In this document: positions 52,942-61,329 of the stretch, in pieces
Layout: every line of letters starts with the position of its first letter
Position numbering within the stretch: the stretch's first letter is position 1
Origin: Mycolicibacterium llatzerense
GTDB lineage: Bacteria; Actinomycetota; Actinomycetes; Mycobacteriales; Mycobacteriaceae
Length of the DNA: 64,000 nucleotides
Direction of reading: 5' to 3'
Assembly (NCBI RefSeq): GCF_000878195.1
Contig: NZ_JXST01000012.1
Coordinates: 1 to 64,000, forward strand
Notes under the pieces: model-generated
What the model was told of the DNA's origin: nothing
The model's input: the letters and a program-made list of their open reading frames with translations, nothing else
Databases searched by the model: none
Made by a program: the position numbers and the translations under genes

Positions 52942-55865
52942 CTCGCCTCCTCCAACATGGCCACTGCCACCGCCAGACAACGCTGTTTGACGTCGGGCCA
53001 ATCTGCCGTTTCCTGGTCGTCGAACGGGTGCGGGTCGGCCAACCTGCGGACCAACTGGGTGGCCACCCACTGGTTCTTCGACCGTTCTCCACAGTAATAC
53101 CCGTCAATTCCGGCGAGAACCGCGGCCGCAGTCCGGATATCCATGCATGACACCAGGTCGACGAAGTCGGCGTAGTCCTGGACGCTGTTGCGGGACATGA
53201 TCAGGTAGCCCTTGAGCCGCAGCGTTTCGGCGCCCGTCGGGATCTCCAGCCGGTCGCCGGTGGGCAGCAGCACCGTCGTGGTCTCCACCGGGCTGCGGCG
53301 CTCGATGGCGGGGCCGTCGCTCTCGCTGAGCGACAGGGCGTCGAGCGCGACCGACAGCCGTCCGCCCCACATGGTGACCGGGTGCACGTCGGGGTTGTCC
53401 GACGCGGACCGGGACTGACCGTGCGAGCGGCGTCGCAGCAGCGCCAGCCCGGTGCGCGACCCGTCCTTGCGGGCGGGTGCCGCCGCGATGCGGCGCGGCA
53501 CGGCCCGCGGCACGTACTGCGGCTCGCCGGGCTCGCCGCCGCTGCACCCGCTGAACGCCAGCGGGTCGGAGACCGTAACCGTCTGTGCGGCAAGGGTTTG
53601 CAGCTTCGCCGCGGACTTGACGACGCTGCGCAGTTCGGAGCCGGAGGGGCCGAGGGCAGAGATGTCGTCCGGGATGATGACCAGGCTGCCGGTGTCCGTG
53701 GTGGGCAGCGGCTTCTCGAAATCCACCGACGGCAGCAGCCGGTCCAGCCACGCGGGCAGCCACCAGTTCCACTGGTCGAACATCGCCATCAGCGCGGGCA
53801 CCAGGACCAGCCGCACCACCGTCGCGTCGACCGCGATGGCGACGGCGCACGCCACGCCCATCTGCGCCACCAGCGGCATACCGGCGAAGGCGAAACCGAT
53901 GAAGACGGCGATCATGATCAGCGCGGCGCTGGTGATGGTCCGGGCGCTGGTGCTGACGCCGTACGCGACGGCGTCGCGGGTGTTGCCGGTCTGCAGGAAG
54001 CGTTCCCGGATGCGGGTCAGCAGGAAGATCTCGTAGTCCATGGACAGACCGAAGGTCATCGCCAGCACCAGCGGCGGAATGGTGGTGTCCAGCGATTCCA
54101 GGGGCTTGAACCCGAGCGCGCTGAACCAGCCCCATTCGAAGACGATCACCAGGCTGCCGTAGGCCGCGGCCACCGACAGCACCGTCATCAGGACGCCCTT
54201 GAGCGCCAGCACGACCGAGCGGATGGAGATCAGCAGCATCACGAACGCGATCAGCGACACGAAGACGAACACCAGAACCTCGGTGTTCGCGACGCGGTGG
54301 TCGAAGTCCATGATCAGCGCCGTCGGTCCGCCGACCGCGATCGCGACATTCGGGCCCGCGACGCCCGGCAGATGCTGCCGCAGCCACGTGATCGATTCGC
54401 GCGCGACCAGGTCCTCGGGATCGACCGCGAGCACGACCGAGAACAGGGCGCTGCGGTTGTCGTTGCCGAACACCGGCGGTGCCACCTGCGACACGTCGGG
54501 CGCCTGCGTCATGGTCTGGTGCAGCGCGTCGAGGGTCGCGGTGTTCTGCGGGTCGGAGGCCGTCGCGTCGGGGAATGTCGCCAGGACCCGGATCGGGCCG
54601 AGGGCGCCTGGGCCCAGCGCTTCGGCCGCCGCGGCCACGCCGCCCCGGATTTCGTGGGTCGGCTGGAACTGCCGCAGCATGCTGTTGCCCAGCTGCATGC
54701 CGAACGACGGTGCCGCCAGAGCGATCAGGAAGACGGCGGCCAGCAGCGCCGACAGCCATGGGCGGCGCATGGTGCGTTCGGTCCACTGGGTCCAGAACCG
54801 TGACTGTGTGACGTCCGGGCGGCGCGTGACGTGCAGCCACGACGAGCGTTTGGCGACCCGCTTGCCGAACGTGGCCAGCACCGCCGGGATCAGGGTGGTC
54901 GAGGTCAGCACCGCGACGGCGACGGCCAGGATGGCGCCGGTGGCCATCGACGACAGCACCGGCGTGCCGATCAGGTAGATGCCGGTGATCGAGGCGATCA
55001 CCGTCAGGCCCGACAGCAGTACCGCCAGCCCGGACGTCGCCATCGACGCGTCGACGGCCTGTTCCGGGTCGCGGCCGGCGCGCAGCTCCTCGCGGAAGCG
55101 CATGAGGATGAACAGCGAATAGTCGACGGCCAGCGCGATGCCGAACATCGACAGCGTCGTCGTCACGAAGACGCTCATGGTGACCCAGATGGACAGGAGG
55201 TAGACCACGCCCATCGTCACGATCACCGTGCAGGCGCCGAGCAGCATCGGCATAGCCGCGGCGGCGAGTGACCCGAACACCGCGAGCAGCACGATCAGCA
55301 CGATCGGCAGGTTCCACTTCTCGGCCTCGGCGACGTCGTGCTTGGTGGTCTCGCTGGCGGCCGCGCCGAGCGCGCCCTGCCCGATGACGTACAGCCGGAC
55401 CTTGCCGTCGGCGGTCTTACCGGGCTTGCCGCCCTCGACGCCGACGGCCTTACGCAGCTTCTTGGCGATGTCGACGGCGCCGCTGTTGTTGAAGTCGAGC
55501 CGCAACGTCACGACATAGGGTTTGCCGGCCTGCGGCTCGGCCTGTGTGGGGTCGGGCACGACCTTGACGTTGGAGAAGCCCGCGGCGATGCGTTTCAGCT
55601 CGTCGACGGCGGCGGTCATGTCCTCTTGCGACGCGTTGGCGTTCGGGGCCGCGACCAAGGCCAACGGAGAGGCGCCCTCGTCGGGGAAGTGGTCCTCGAG
55701 CTCGTACTGGACGTGCAGGGACTGGGAGCCGGCGACTTCGAACCCGCCACCGCTGAGATTGCTGGACTGGGTCGCCGCGAGATACAGAGACGGCACCATG
55801 AGCAGCAGCCAGGTGGCGAAAACCGCCCAGCGCCAACGCCGAAGCAGACCGCTCAGCCGCATCAT
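52938..55865 (-). CDS. mmpL11: RND lipid transporter MmpL11
   Basis: MmpL11 exports long-chain lipids such as monomeromycolyl diacylglycerol to the cell surface and is linked to haem uptake. The roughly 975-residue protein has two sets of membrane helices, two porter domains, the paired proton-relay motifs ALAVDYSLFILMR and GLSMDYEIFLLTR, and a cytoplasmic C-terminal region of about 250 residues. ATG 55865 (MMRLSGLLRRWR) matches the family start; the frame continues to GTG 55913. Gene order with the haemophore matches M. tuberculosis. Confidence 0.93.
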   Translation of the reverse strand: MMRLSGLLRRWRWAVFATWLLLMVPSLYLAATQSSNLSGGGFEVAGSQSLHVQYELEDHFPDEGASPLALVAAPNANASQEDMTAAVDELKRIAAGFSNVKVVPDPTQAEPQAGKPYVVTLRLDFNNSGAVDIAKKLRKAVGVEGGKPGKTADGKVRLYVIGQGALGAAASETTKHDVAEAEKWNLPIVLIVLLAVFGSLAAAAMPMLLGACTVIVTMGVVYLLSIWVTMSVFVTTTLSMFGIALAVDYSLFILMRFREELRAGRDPEQAVDASMATSGLAVLLSGLTVIASITGIYLIGTPVLSSMATGAILAVAVAVLTSTTLIPAVLATFGKRVAKRSSWLHVTRRPDVTQSRFWTQWTERTMRRPWLSALLAAVFLIALAAPSFGMQLGNSMLRQFQPTHEIRGGVAAAAEALGPGALGPIRVLATFPDATASDPQNTATLDALHQTMTQAPDVSQVAPPVFGNDNRSALFSVVLAVDPEDLVARESITWLRQHLPGVAGPNVAIAVGGPTALIMDFDHRVANTEVLVFVFVSLIAFVMLLISIRSVVLALKGVLMTVLSVAAAYGSLVIVFEWGWFSALGFKPLESLDTTIPPLVLAMTFGLSMDYEIFLLTRIRERFLQTGNTRDAVAYGVSTSARTITSAALIMIAVFIGFAFAGMPLVAQMGVACAVAIAVDATVVRLVLVPALMAMFDQWNWWLPAWLDRLLPSVDFEKPLPTTDTGSLVIIPDDISALGPSGSELRSVVKSAAKLQTLAAQTVTVSDPLAFSGCSGGEPGEPQYVPRAVPRRIAAAPARKDGSRTGLALLRRRSHGQSRSASDNPDVHPVTMWGGRLSVALDALSLSESDGPAIERRSPVETTTVLLPTGDRLEIPTGAETLRLKGYLIMSRNSVQDYADFVDLVSCMDIRTAAAVLAGIDGYYCGERSKNQWVATQLVRRLADPHPFDDQETADWPDVKQRCLAVAVAMLEEAR

Positions 55866-55947
55866 CAACTGCTGGATGGCGAACCTTCTTCCTGCGGTCG
55901 TCCCGGTTGCCACCGGAGTGTTTTTGATCGGCGTTGCGTGCGGCCGA

Positions 55948-55970
55948 CCCTACCCCAGTATGGGGTAGGG
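55948..55970. promoter_or_regulatory. 23-bp palindrome upstream of mmpL11, copper-operator-like
   Basis: CCCTACCCCA and TGGGGTAGGG are exact complements around GTA. The core TACCCC-N5-GGGGTA resembles the RicR site at 46954 except for the spacer (5 against 3). It lies 83-105 bp upstream of ATG 55865. The 412-bp gap 55866-56277 also holds the inverted repeat at 56232 and no gene. Confidence 0.45.
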
Positions 55971-56231
55971 TGACCGGCTCGCGAGCGCCGTTGAGGCGCC
56001 TGGCGGGAACCTTGATCCAACTGCAACCGGGCAATTTCGGGACCCGCCAGCAACCCTGGGTGTGACGGTTGGGGCGTGGCTCGGGCCGCAGCCAACCGGC
56101 CGGTGACCTGGATGTTTGCTGTGTGGATTGGGCAGTGACCCGGCGCCGATGGCAAGATGGCGGGAGTCGAATCCCGGATGCGGTCCGGCACGTCTTCAGG
56201 TGCCACCCCGGGAAAGCAGTGTTTGCCGAGT

Positions 56232-56260
56232 GTTTACACGGCCGTAGTTGGCCGGTAAAC
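56232..56260. promoter_or_regulatory. Inverted repeat just before the haemophore ribosome site
   Basis: GTTTACACGGCC pairs with GGCCGGTAAAC with one bulged base across a 6-nt spacer. It ends 4 nt before GAGGAG of the haemophore gene, so it could be an operator or a hairpin in the 5' leader. Confidence 0.4.
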
Positions 56261-56277
56261 CCGTGAGGAGATTTGCC

Positions 56278-56808
56278 ATGAAGACGACCAGTGTGACCGT
56301 TCGCCGTGGGCTTGCCGGGGTGTTCGCTGTAACTGCGCTCGGCGGTGTCGTGGTGACGTCGTTCGGTGCCCCGTCAGCCGGTGCGGGCCAGGATCCGTGC
56401 GCGGCCAGCCAGGTCGCCAAGACCATCGGCATGGTGGCCACCTCGACCGGCACCTACCTGGACGCACACCCGGTCGCCAACCAGACCTTGACCACCATCT
56501 CGCAGCAGCAACCCGGCCCGCAGTCGTTGGCAGCGCTGAAGACCTACTTCGACGCCAACCCGCAGGAGGGTGCCGCGCTGCAGAACCTCCAGGCGCCGCT
56601 GGTGACGCTGTCCTCGCAGTGCAAGCTGCCGTTGACCTTGCCGCAGATGATGGGGCTGATGCAGTCGGCGCAGCAGAACAGCGGCCTGCCGGCCACGCTG
56701 CCCGCGATGCCGAGCGTGCCCGGCGCCGTGCCGTTCACGCCCACCCTGCCCGGCGTGACGGTGCCGCCGGCCCAGGCGGTCTCGGCGGCGCAACCCGCCG
56801 CACGCTAG
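56278..56808 (+). CDS. Haemophore-like exported haem-binding protein (Rv0203-like)
   Basis: A 176-residue exported protein. The signal peptide ends near PSAGAG; the mature part starts QDPCAASQVAKTI and is all-helical. The haem-contact residues reported for Rv0203 correspond to Tyr60 and His64 (TYLDAHP), conserved here, whereas the site of His89 is Tyr (KTYFDANP). Two cysteines (DPCAAS, SSQCKL) would form the disulphide. A Pro-rich tail of about 40 residues follows. GAGGAG lies 7 nt before the ATG. Confidence 0.85.
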   Translation: MKTTSVTVRRGLAGVFAVTALGGVVVTSFGAPSAGAGQDPCAASQVAKTIGMVATSTGTYLDAHPVANQTLTTISQQQPGPQSLAALKTYFDANPQEGAALQNLQAPLVTLSSQCKLPLTLPQMMGLMQSAQQNSGLPATLPAMPSVPGAVPFTPTLPGVTVPPAQAVSAAQPAAR

Positions 56809-56907
56809 GCACAACAGGCGGTCAGCCAGCTCTTCTGCTTATCTTTGTGGGGCCGGTAGCCCCGTCGGGTTCCGCTACCGGAGCTCTCGACGAAGGGGTT
56901 TGACCAC

Positions 56908-57279
56908 ATGATGCTCACCGCTCTGGCCAAGCGACGCGCTGTTGCCGGCTTCATCGGCGCCGGCGCGATCGCCGGCAGCGTGCTGTTCGGTGCCGCCCCG
57001 TCGGCCCTCGCCGACGATCTGCCGCCGAACTGCACCTCTGCGGACATAGCCGGCGTCAAGTCAGGCGTTGAGGCGTCGACCTCCGCCTACCTGTTCACCC
57101 ACCCGGATGTGAACGACTTCTTCACCAGCCTGCGGGGCCTGTCGAGGGATCAGTCGCACGCCAAGGTCAAGCAGTACCTGGCCGCGAACCCGCAGACGAA
57201 GGCCGAGCTGCAGGGCATCCGGCAGCCGCTCAAGGACATCCGCGACCGCTGCGGTCTCCCCGGCCCTGCCGCCCGCTAG
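56908..57279 (+). CDS. Second haemophore-like exported protein
   Basis: A 123-residue paralogue of the preceding gene: signal peptide ending SALA, then DDLPPNCTSADIAG, the conserved AYLFTHPDVND (Tyr61, His65) and a second cysteine in RDRCGLPG. It lacks the Pro-rich tail. The His89 site is again Tyr (KQYLAANP). GAAGGGG precedes ATG 56908 by 9 nt. It is likely to be expressed with the first copy as a haem-binding pair. Confidence 0.8.
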   Translation: MMLTALAKRRAVAGFIGAGAIAGSVLFGAAPSALADDLPPNCTSADIAGVKSGVEASTSAYLFTHPDVNDFFTSLRGLSRDQSHAKVKQYLAANPQTKAELQGIRQPLKDIRDRCGLPGPAAR

Positions 57280-57284
57280 TTTTC

Positions 57285-57339
57285 AGTGATTTCGGCGTGA
57301 TTCGTAACGGCTATCGATACGAATCACGCCGAAATCACT
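57285..57339. terminator. Bidirectional terminator after the haemophore pair
   Basis: A perfect 22-bp stem (57285-57306 with 57318-57339) encloses an 11-nt loop. It covers the stop codon of the convergent DUF3054 gene. Confidence 0.8.
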
Positions 57340-57706
57340 TGCGGAATCGAGCGACGCCGCGCCAGCCGAGCAGCAGGATGGCCGTGACCGTCGAGGCGAC
57401 GATCACGAAACTGACCGCGACGCCCTGACCTGAGGCCTTGCGCAACAGCATGCCGATCGCGACGGTGCTGACCCAGATCGCCAACCCGGTCGGGTTCAGC
57501 GCCGTCGGGCGGCGCCAGCCTCGCGACAGCGCCCAACCCGCCACGGTCCCGGTCAGGAACGGCCAACTCGTCTGCGCCACCCCGCCCAGCGTGATGCCCT
57601 CGGCGTGACTGCGCCGGCCGATGGTGCAGAAGATCACCACGCACACCACATCGGCGAGGAAAGCCAGTGCGGCGCTGCGGTTTCCGGTGGTCTGCTCAGT
57701 TGTCAT
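57335..57706 (-). CDS. DUF3054 family membrane protein
   Basis: A 123-residue protein with four hydrophobic helices and the DUF3054 block VVIFCTIGRRSHAEG. ATG 57706 overlaps the upstream M23-like gene by 11 bp. It is the last gene of a three-gene envelope operon. Function unknown. Confidence 0.85.
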   Translation of the reverse strand: MTTEQTTGNRSAALAFLADVVCVVIFCTIGRRSHAEGITLGGVAQTSWPFLTGTVAGWALSRGWRRPTALNPTGLAIWVSTVAIGMLLRKASGQGVAVSFVIVASTVTAILLLGWRGVARFRK

Positions 57707-58907
57707 AGGTCATCACGTCCAGATTCAGTGGGCTGACATTGTTTTCGGCGCGGGCGGTGAAGCCGGGGCCCAGCCGGGCGGGGCCGCCGACTTCGAGGGC
57801 GTCGGCGGCCGCCATGTCGGCCAGTCGGCCGGTGAGTTTGAACGACCGGAAGACGAACGGCTGGCCGTCGGCGCGCAACGGATCGGGTGCGCTCATCATG
57901 TGGAAATGCAGGTGCGGCGCAGTGGAATTCCCGGTATTGCCGACGTTTCCGAGGACTTGCCCGGTGCTCAGCCGATCGCCCGGCTTGACCTTGATGCTGC
58001 CGGTCTTCAGGTGCGCGTAGAACGCGAAGTTCCCATTCCCGAGGTCCTGGACGACGTGGTTGCCGCCGTACTGCGCCAGCGTGAGTCCGGTCGGGTCCAC
58101 GCCGGGCACCTGTTCGGGCAGGCCGTCGAGCACGGCCACCACCGGGCCGTCTGCCACCGCGTGTACCTCGGAGCCGAAGTAGAGGTAGCTGTCCGTCTTC
58201 GCGCGGTCCCCGCTGAACAGTTGGCCGTCGGCCTGCAGCTGCACATAGTCGATGGCGAATCGTTCTGCGGCCCAGAGCTTTCCGTCGATCGGGTTGAGGG
58301 CCATCCGGTGCGGCGTCATGTCGCAGCAGCTGTTGGCGTCGAGCCAGCCGGAGCCGCGCAGCGGCGGTTCGAGTTCGACGGGTTTGTGGTCGGACACCGT
58401 CACGGGCGCGACGTTCTCGGTTACCACCGGCGGCACGAGCGGCGGCATCGGCTTGGGCACCTTGACCACCACGCGGTGTGAAAGCTGTTGGGGTACCGCG
58501 CTTCCCGCGGCCAGGCTGACGTCCAACCACACTATCGACCGCTGGCCGGGGCCCAGCTCGTTGGTGCTGACCCGGGTGCCCATGGTCCGGGTCCAGTAGC
58601 CGAGGCCCGCGCCGGACAGTTGCAGCAGCGGACCGGCCGGCCCCATGACCGCGACGGAGTCCACCGTCACGGGCTCGGGCGAGGTGTTCGTCAGTAGCAG
58701 TTCGTAGGCCAGGTGCACGCGGCCGTCGGTGGCCGGAACCGGGACGGGCGCGGCCACGACGTCGGCCAGCACCGGCGTGACGATCGGTTCGGCGGAACTG
58801 GTGGAACTGCTTGGCGGAGTGGATGATTGAACCGATTTCGGGACCGGTGCGCAGGAGGTGAGCGCGGCGACGAGCAGGAGCGCCGCCGCCCGGCTACCCG
58901 GTGTCAT
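57696..58907 (-). CDS. M23-type peptidase-like lipoprotein, zinc site incomplete
   Basis: A 403-residue lipoprotein (lipobox LTSC) with an N-terminal beta-domain of about 180 residues and a C-terminal LytM/M23 domain (about 215-350). HLHFH and the preceding AFYAHL are present, but the first zinc-ligand motif HxGxD reads RFAID, so Arg replaces His. The enzyme is therefore probably inactive and may bind peptidoglycan or regulate a hydrolase. ATG 58907 overlaps the upstream gene by 14 bp. Confidence 0.8.
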   Translation of the reverse strand: MTPGSRAAALLLVAALTSCAPVPKSVQSSTPPSSSTSSAEPIVTPVLADVVAAPVPVPATDGRVHLAYELLLTNTSPEPVTVDSVAVMGPAGPLLQLSGAGLGYWTRTMGTRVSTNELGPGQRSIVWLDVSLAAGSAVPQQLSHRVVVKVPKPMPPLVPPVVTENVAPVTVSDHKPVELEPPLRGSGWLDANSCCDMTPHRMALNPIDGKLWAAERFAIDYVQLQADGQLFSGDRAKTDSYLYFGSEVHAVADGPVVAVLDGLPEQVPGVDPTGLTLAQYGGNHVVQDLGNGNFAFYAHLKTGSIKVKPGDRLSTGQVLGNVGNTGNSTAPHLHFHMMSAPDPLRADGQPFVFRSFKLTGRLADMAAADALEVGGPARLGPGFTARAENNVSPLNLDVMTYDN

Positions 58908-60057
58908 GCGGTGCCTCGGGCGCGTCGGGCGCTGGACGTGGTGCGGTGTCAGAGGAGCCGGGAGCATCTGGGTCGAAGTCCTTCTCGGTGCGGAACAGGA
59001 AGAAGAACACCACCCAGCCGATCGCCGAGATGAAGATCCAGCTGACCAGTCGATAGATCAGCATCGTCGAGATGGCCGCCGCGAGTGTCATGCCGCTGGA
59101 CACCAGGCCGGGCACCAGCACCGCCTCGACGACCAGCAGCCCGCCGGGCATCAGGGGAATCGCCCCCACTGCGCGGGCCGCGGCGTAGGCGACCGTCAGG
59201 CCGGCCAGCGACGGATGCCCGCCGGTGGCATAGGCCGCGCACGCCAGGCACGCGACGTCGGCGACCCAGTTGAACAGCGACCAACTGAACGCCACGGTCA
59301 AGGTCCGGCGGCTCAGGCTCACCGACTCCAGCTGGTTCAGGGTGCGGCGCCAGCCGTCCAGGCCGGTGTCGGCGGGCTTGCCGCGCAGCGAGTTGAACCA
59401 CGACAGCAGCCGCACCCCGATGCCGTCGATCTGCTGCGGGTTGGCGGCGACGGTCTGGGCCAGCAGCAGTAGTGCCACGAAGCCGCCGACCGTGAAGATC
59501 AGCGACAGGGGGTTCTTGCTCGCGCCGAGCAGGACCGCGCCACCCAACCCCAGCAGGGCGAGGCCGACCACCTGCAGGGCCCCGGACATCACCAGCTGCC
59601 ACGACGCCACCAGCGGCGAGGCGCCCCACAGCCGCTGCTGGCGGTACACGAAGGTGGCCGAGAGCACCGGACCGCCGGGCAACGTGGTGGACAGCGCGTT
59701 GCCAGCGTAGAACGCCGCCTCGGACCGCCACTGCTTGACCTCGACGCCGGCCGAGCGGAGCAGGGTGCGCTGAATCTGCGCGAAGCTGTGCATGGAGGCC
59801 AGGGCCGCGACGGCCGCCGCGGCGACCCACCACCACTTCGCCGACAGCAGGCTGCGCCACGCCTTGGCCAGTTGCTCCCACACCAGCACGACCTCGATGG
59901 TCAGCACGGCGACGGCGACGCCGATGAGAACCCAGCGCAGCCACCAGTACTTGCCGCGCGTCCGACCCGACCGTGGACGGGCGTCACCGCGACGGCACGC
60001 CATCCAGGAGCCGCGACGGCGAGCCGTCAGCGGACCTCCTGAAGCCTCGTGCGACAC
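58894..60057 (-). CDS. UPF0104/lysylphosphatidylglycerol-synthetase-type membrane protein (Rv0204c-like)
   Basis: A roughly 387-residue membrane protein with about eight hydrophobic helices and the family motifs FYAGNALSTTLPGGPVLSA and AIPLMPGGLLVVEAVL. The cytoplasmic tail is Asp/Pro-rich. GTG 60057 (VSHEASGG) is chosen because TACGCT ends 6 nt upstream; GTG 60063 would touch the -10 box. It heads the operon with the M23-like and DUF3054 genes. Probably a lipid flippase or related function. Confidence 0.85.
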   Translation of the reverse strand: MSHEASGGPLTARRRGSWMACRRGDARPRSGRTRGKYWWLRWVLIGVAVAVLTIEVVLVWEQLAKAWRSLLSAKWWWVAAAAVAALASMHSFAQIQRTLLRSAGVEVKQWRSEAAFYAGNALSTTLPGGPVLSATFVYRQQRLWGASPLVASWQLVMSGALQVVGLALLGLGGAVLLGASKNPLSLIFTVGGFVALLLLAQTVAANPQQIDGIGVRLLSWFNSLRGKPADTGLDGWRRTLNQLESVSLSRRTLTVAFSWSLFNWVADVACLACAAYATGGHPSLAGLTVAYAAARAVGAIPLMPGGLLVVEAVLVPGLVSSGMTLAAAISTMLIYRLVSWIFISAIGWVVFFFLFRTEKDFDPDAPGSSDTAPRPAPDAPEAPHDTG

Positions 60058-60063
60058 GCACAC

Positions 60064-60069
60064 AGCGTA
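60064..60069 (-). promoter_or_regulatory. -10 box for the UPF0104 operon
   Basis: On the minus strand TACGCT ends 6 nt before GTG 60057, again without a ribosome site. Confidence 0.5.
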
Positions 60070-60143
60070 TCCGGCGTGTCGCGGGCGGCTCGCCGTGTGC
60101 GGTAAGCATTGTGCAACAACGTCTCGGTGTCATCCCGCGGCGC

Positions 60144-60149
60144 TACGCT
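60144..60149 (+). promoter_or_regulatory. -10 box of a probable leaderless AI-2E permease transcript
   Basis: TACGCT ends 7 nt before ATG 60157. Confidence 0.5.
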
Positions 60150-60156
60150 GGCGCCC

Positions 60157-61329
60157 ATGTCACAAGCCGACGCAGCGGTCGATCCAGTGGTACGTAAGGC
60201 CGCAGCCTGGTCATGGCGGCTGTTGGCGATCTTCGGCGCGGTGCTCGCCGTGCTGTGGGTGGTCATCAAGCTCGAGGTCATCGTGGTGCCGGTGCTGCTG
60301 GCGACCTTGGCGGCAGCGTTCCTGCTGCCGGCTGTGGACCTGCTGACCCGGCGCGGACTGCCGCGCGGTGCGGCCGTCGCGGTGATGCTGCTGAGCTCCA
60401 TCGTGGTGATGGGCGGCATCCTGACGTTCGTCGTGTTTCAGTTCATCGACGGCGCCCCGGCGCTGGTCGAGCAGGTGGCCAAGAGCATCGACGGCGCCCG
60501 CAAATGGTTGACCGAAGGCCCGATCCTGCATCTGAGCAGCGATCAGATCAACAGCGTCGGGCAGACCGCCATCGACGCCCTGAAGAACAATCAGGCCAGG
60601 CTGACCAGCGGGGTCTTCTCCACGGCCGGCGCGCTCACCGAGATCATCACCGGGATGCTGCTGGTCCTGTTCACCCTGATCTTCCTGCTGCACGGCGGCC
60701 GCGACATCTATGCCTTTGTCACCAGGATCTTCCCGGCCTCGGTGCGGGACCGGGTGCGGGATGCCGGCCGGGCCGGATTCGGCTCGCTGATCGGATATGT
60801 CCGCGCGACGTTCGTGGTGGCTCTGGTCGATGCCGTGGGCATCGGCACCGGGTTGGCGATCATGGGGGTGCCCCTCGCCCTGCCACTGGCATCCCTGGTG
60901 TTCTTGGGCGCGTTCGTCCCGCTGGTCGGCGCCGTGCTGACCGGTTTCGTGGCAGTGGTGGTGGCGCTGATCGCCAAGGGCTGGATCTACGCGTTGATCG
61001 CGCTCGGCCTGATCATCGCGGTGCAGCAGCTGGAGGCCCACGTGCTGCAGCCCATCGTGATGGGCCGCGCGGTGTCCGTCCACCCGCTCGCCGTCGTGCT
61101 GGCGATCGCCGGCGGCGGTGTCACCGCCGGCATCATCGGAGCACTGATCGCAGTGCCCATCGTCGCGTTCCTCAACAGCGCCATCCGGGTGCTGATCGCC
61201 AGCGATCCTGAGGCCACCGAGGCCGAACTACTCGCCGAGGCCGGCGCGGTAGCCGCCGCGACGGTCTCGCAGGGGCCGACGCCGCCTGCTACAGACGGCC
61301 CTCGCGGCGCAGCAGATCCGCAGCGCTGA
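60157..61329 (+). CDS. AI-2E family transporter (Rv0205-like)
   Basis: A 390-residue membrane protein of the AI-2E/UPF0118 permease family with eight predicted helices and the signature segments [35 protein letters not shown] and [20 protein letters not shown]. Members export small molecules or exchange ions by a proton-linked mechanism. ATG 60157 follows a TACGCT box. The last 41 bp overlap the 3' end of mmpL3 on the other strand. Confidence 0.88.
   Translation: MSQADAAVDPVVRKAAAWSWRLLAIFGAVLAVLWVVIKLEVIVVPVLLATLAAAFLLPAVDLLTRRGLPRGAAVAVMLLSSIVVMGGILTFVVFQFIDGAPALVEQVAKSIDGARKWLTEGPILHLSSDQINSVGQTAIDALKNNQARLTSGVFSTAGALTEIITGMLLVLFTLIFLLHGGRDIYAFVTRIFPASVRDRVRDAGRAGFGSLIGYVRATFVVALVDAVGIGTGLAIMGVPLALPLASLVFLGAFVPLVGAVLTGFVAVVVALIAKGWIYALIALGLIIAVQQLEAHVLQPIVMGRAVSVHPLAVVLAIAGGGVTAGIIGALIAVPIVAFLNSAIRVLIASDPEATEAELLAEAGAVAAATVSQGPTPPATDGPRGAADPQR

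Noticed and set aside
53104..55317. 737-codon open frame on the minus strand in another frame of mmpL11
   Set aside because: It lies entirely within mmpL11, which shows both proton-relay motifs and family length; the alternative is Arg/Gly/Ala-rich shadow text.
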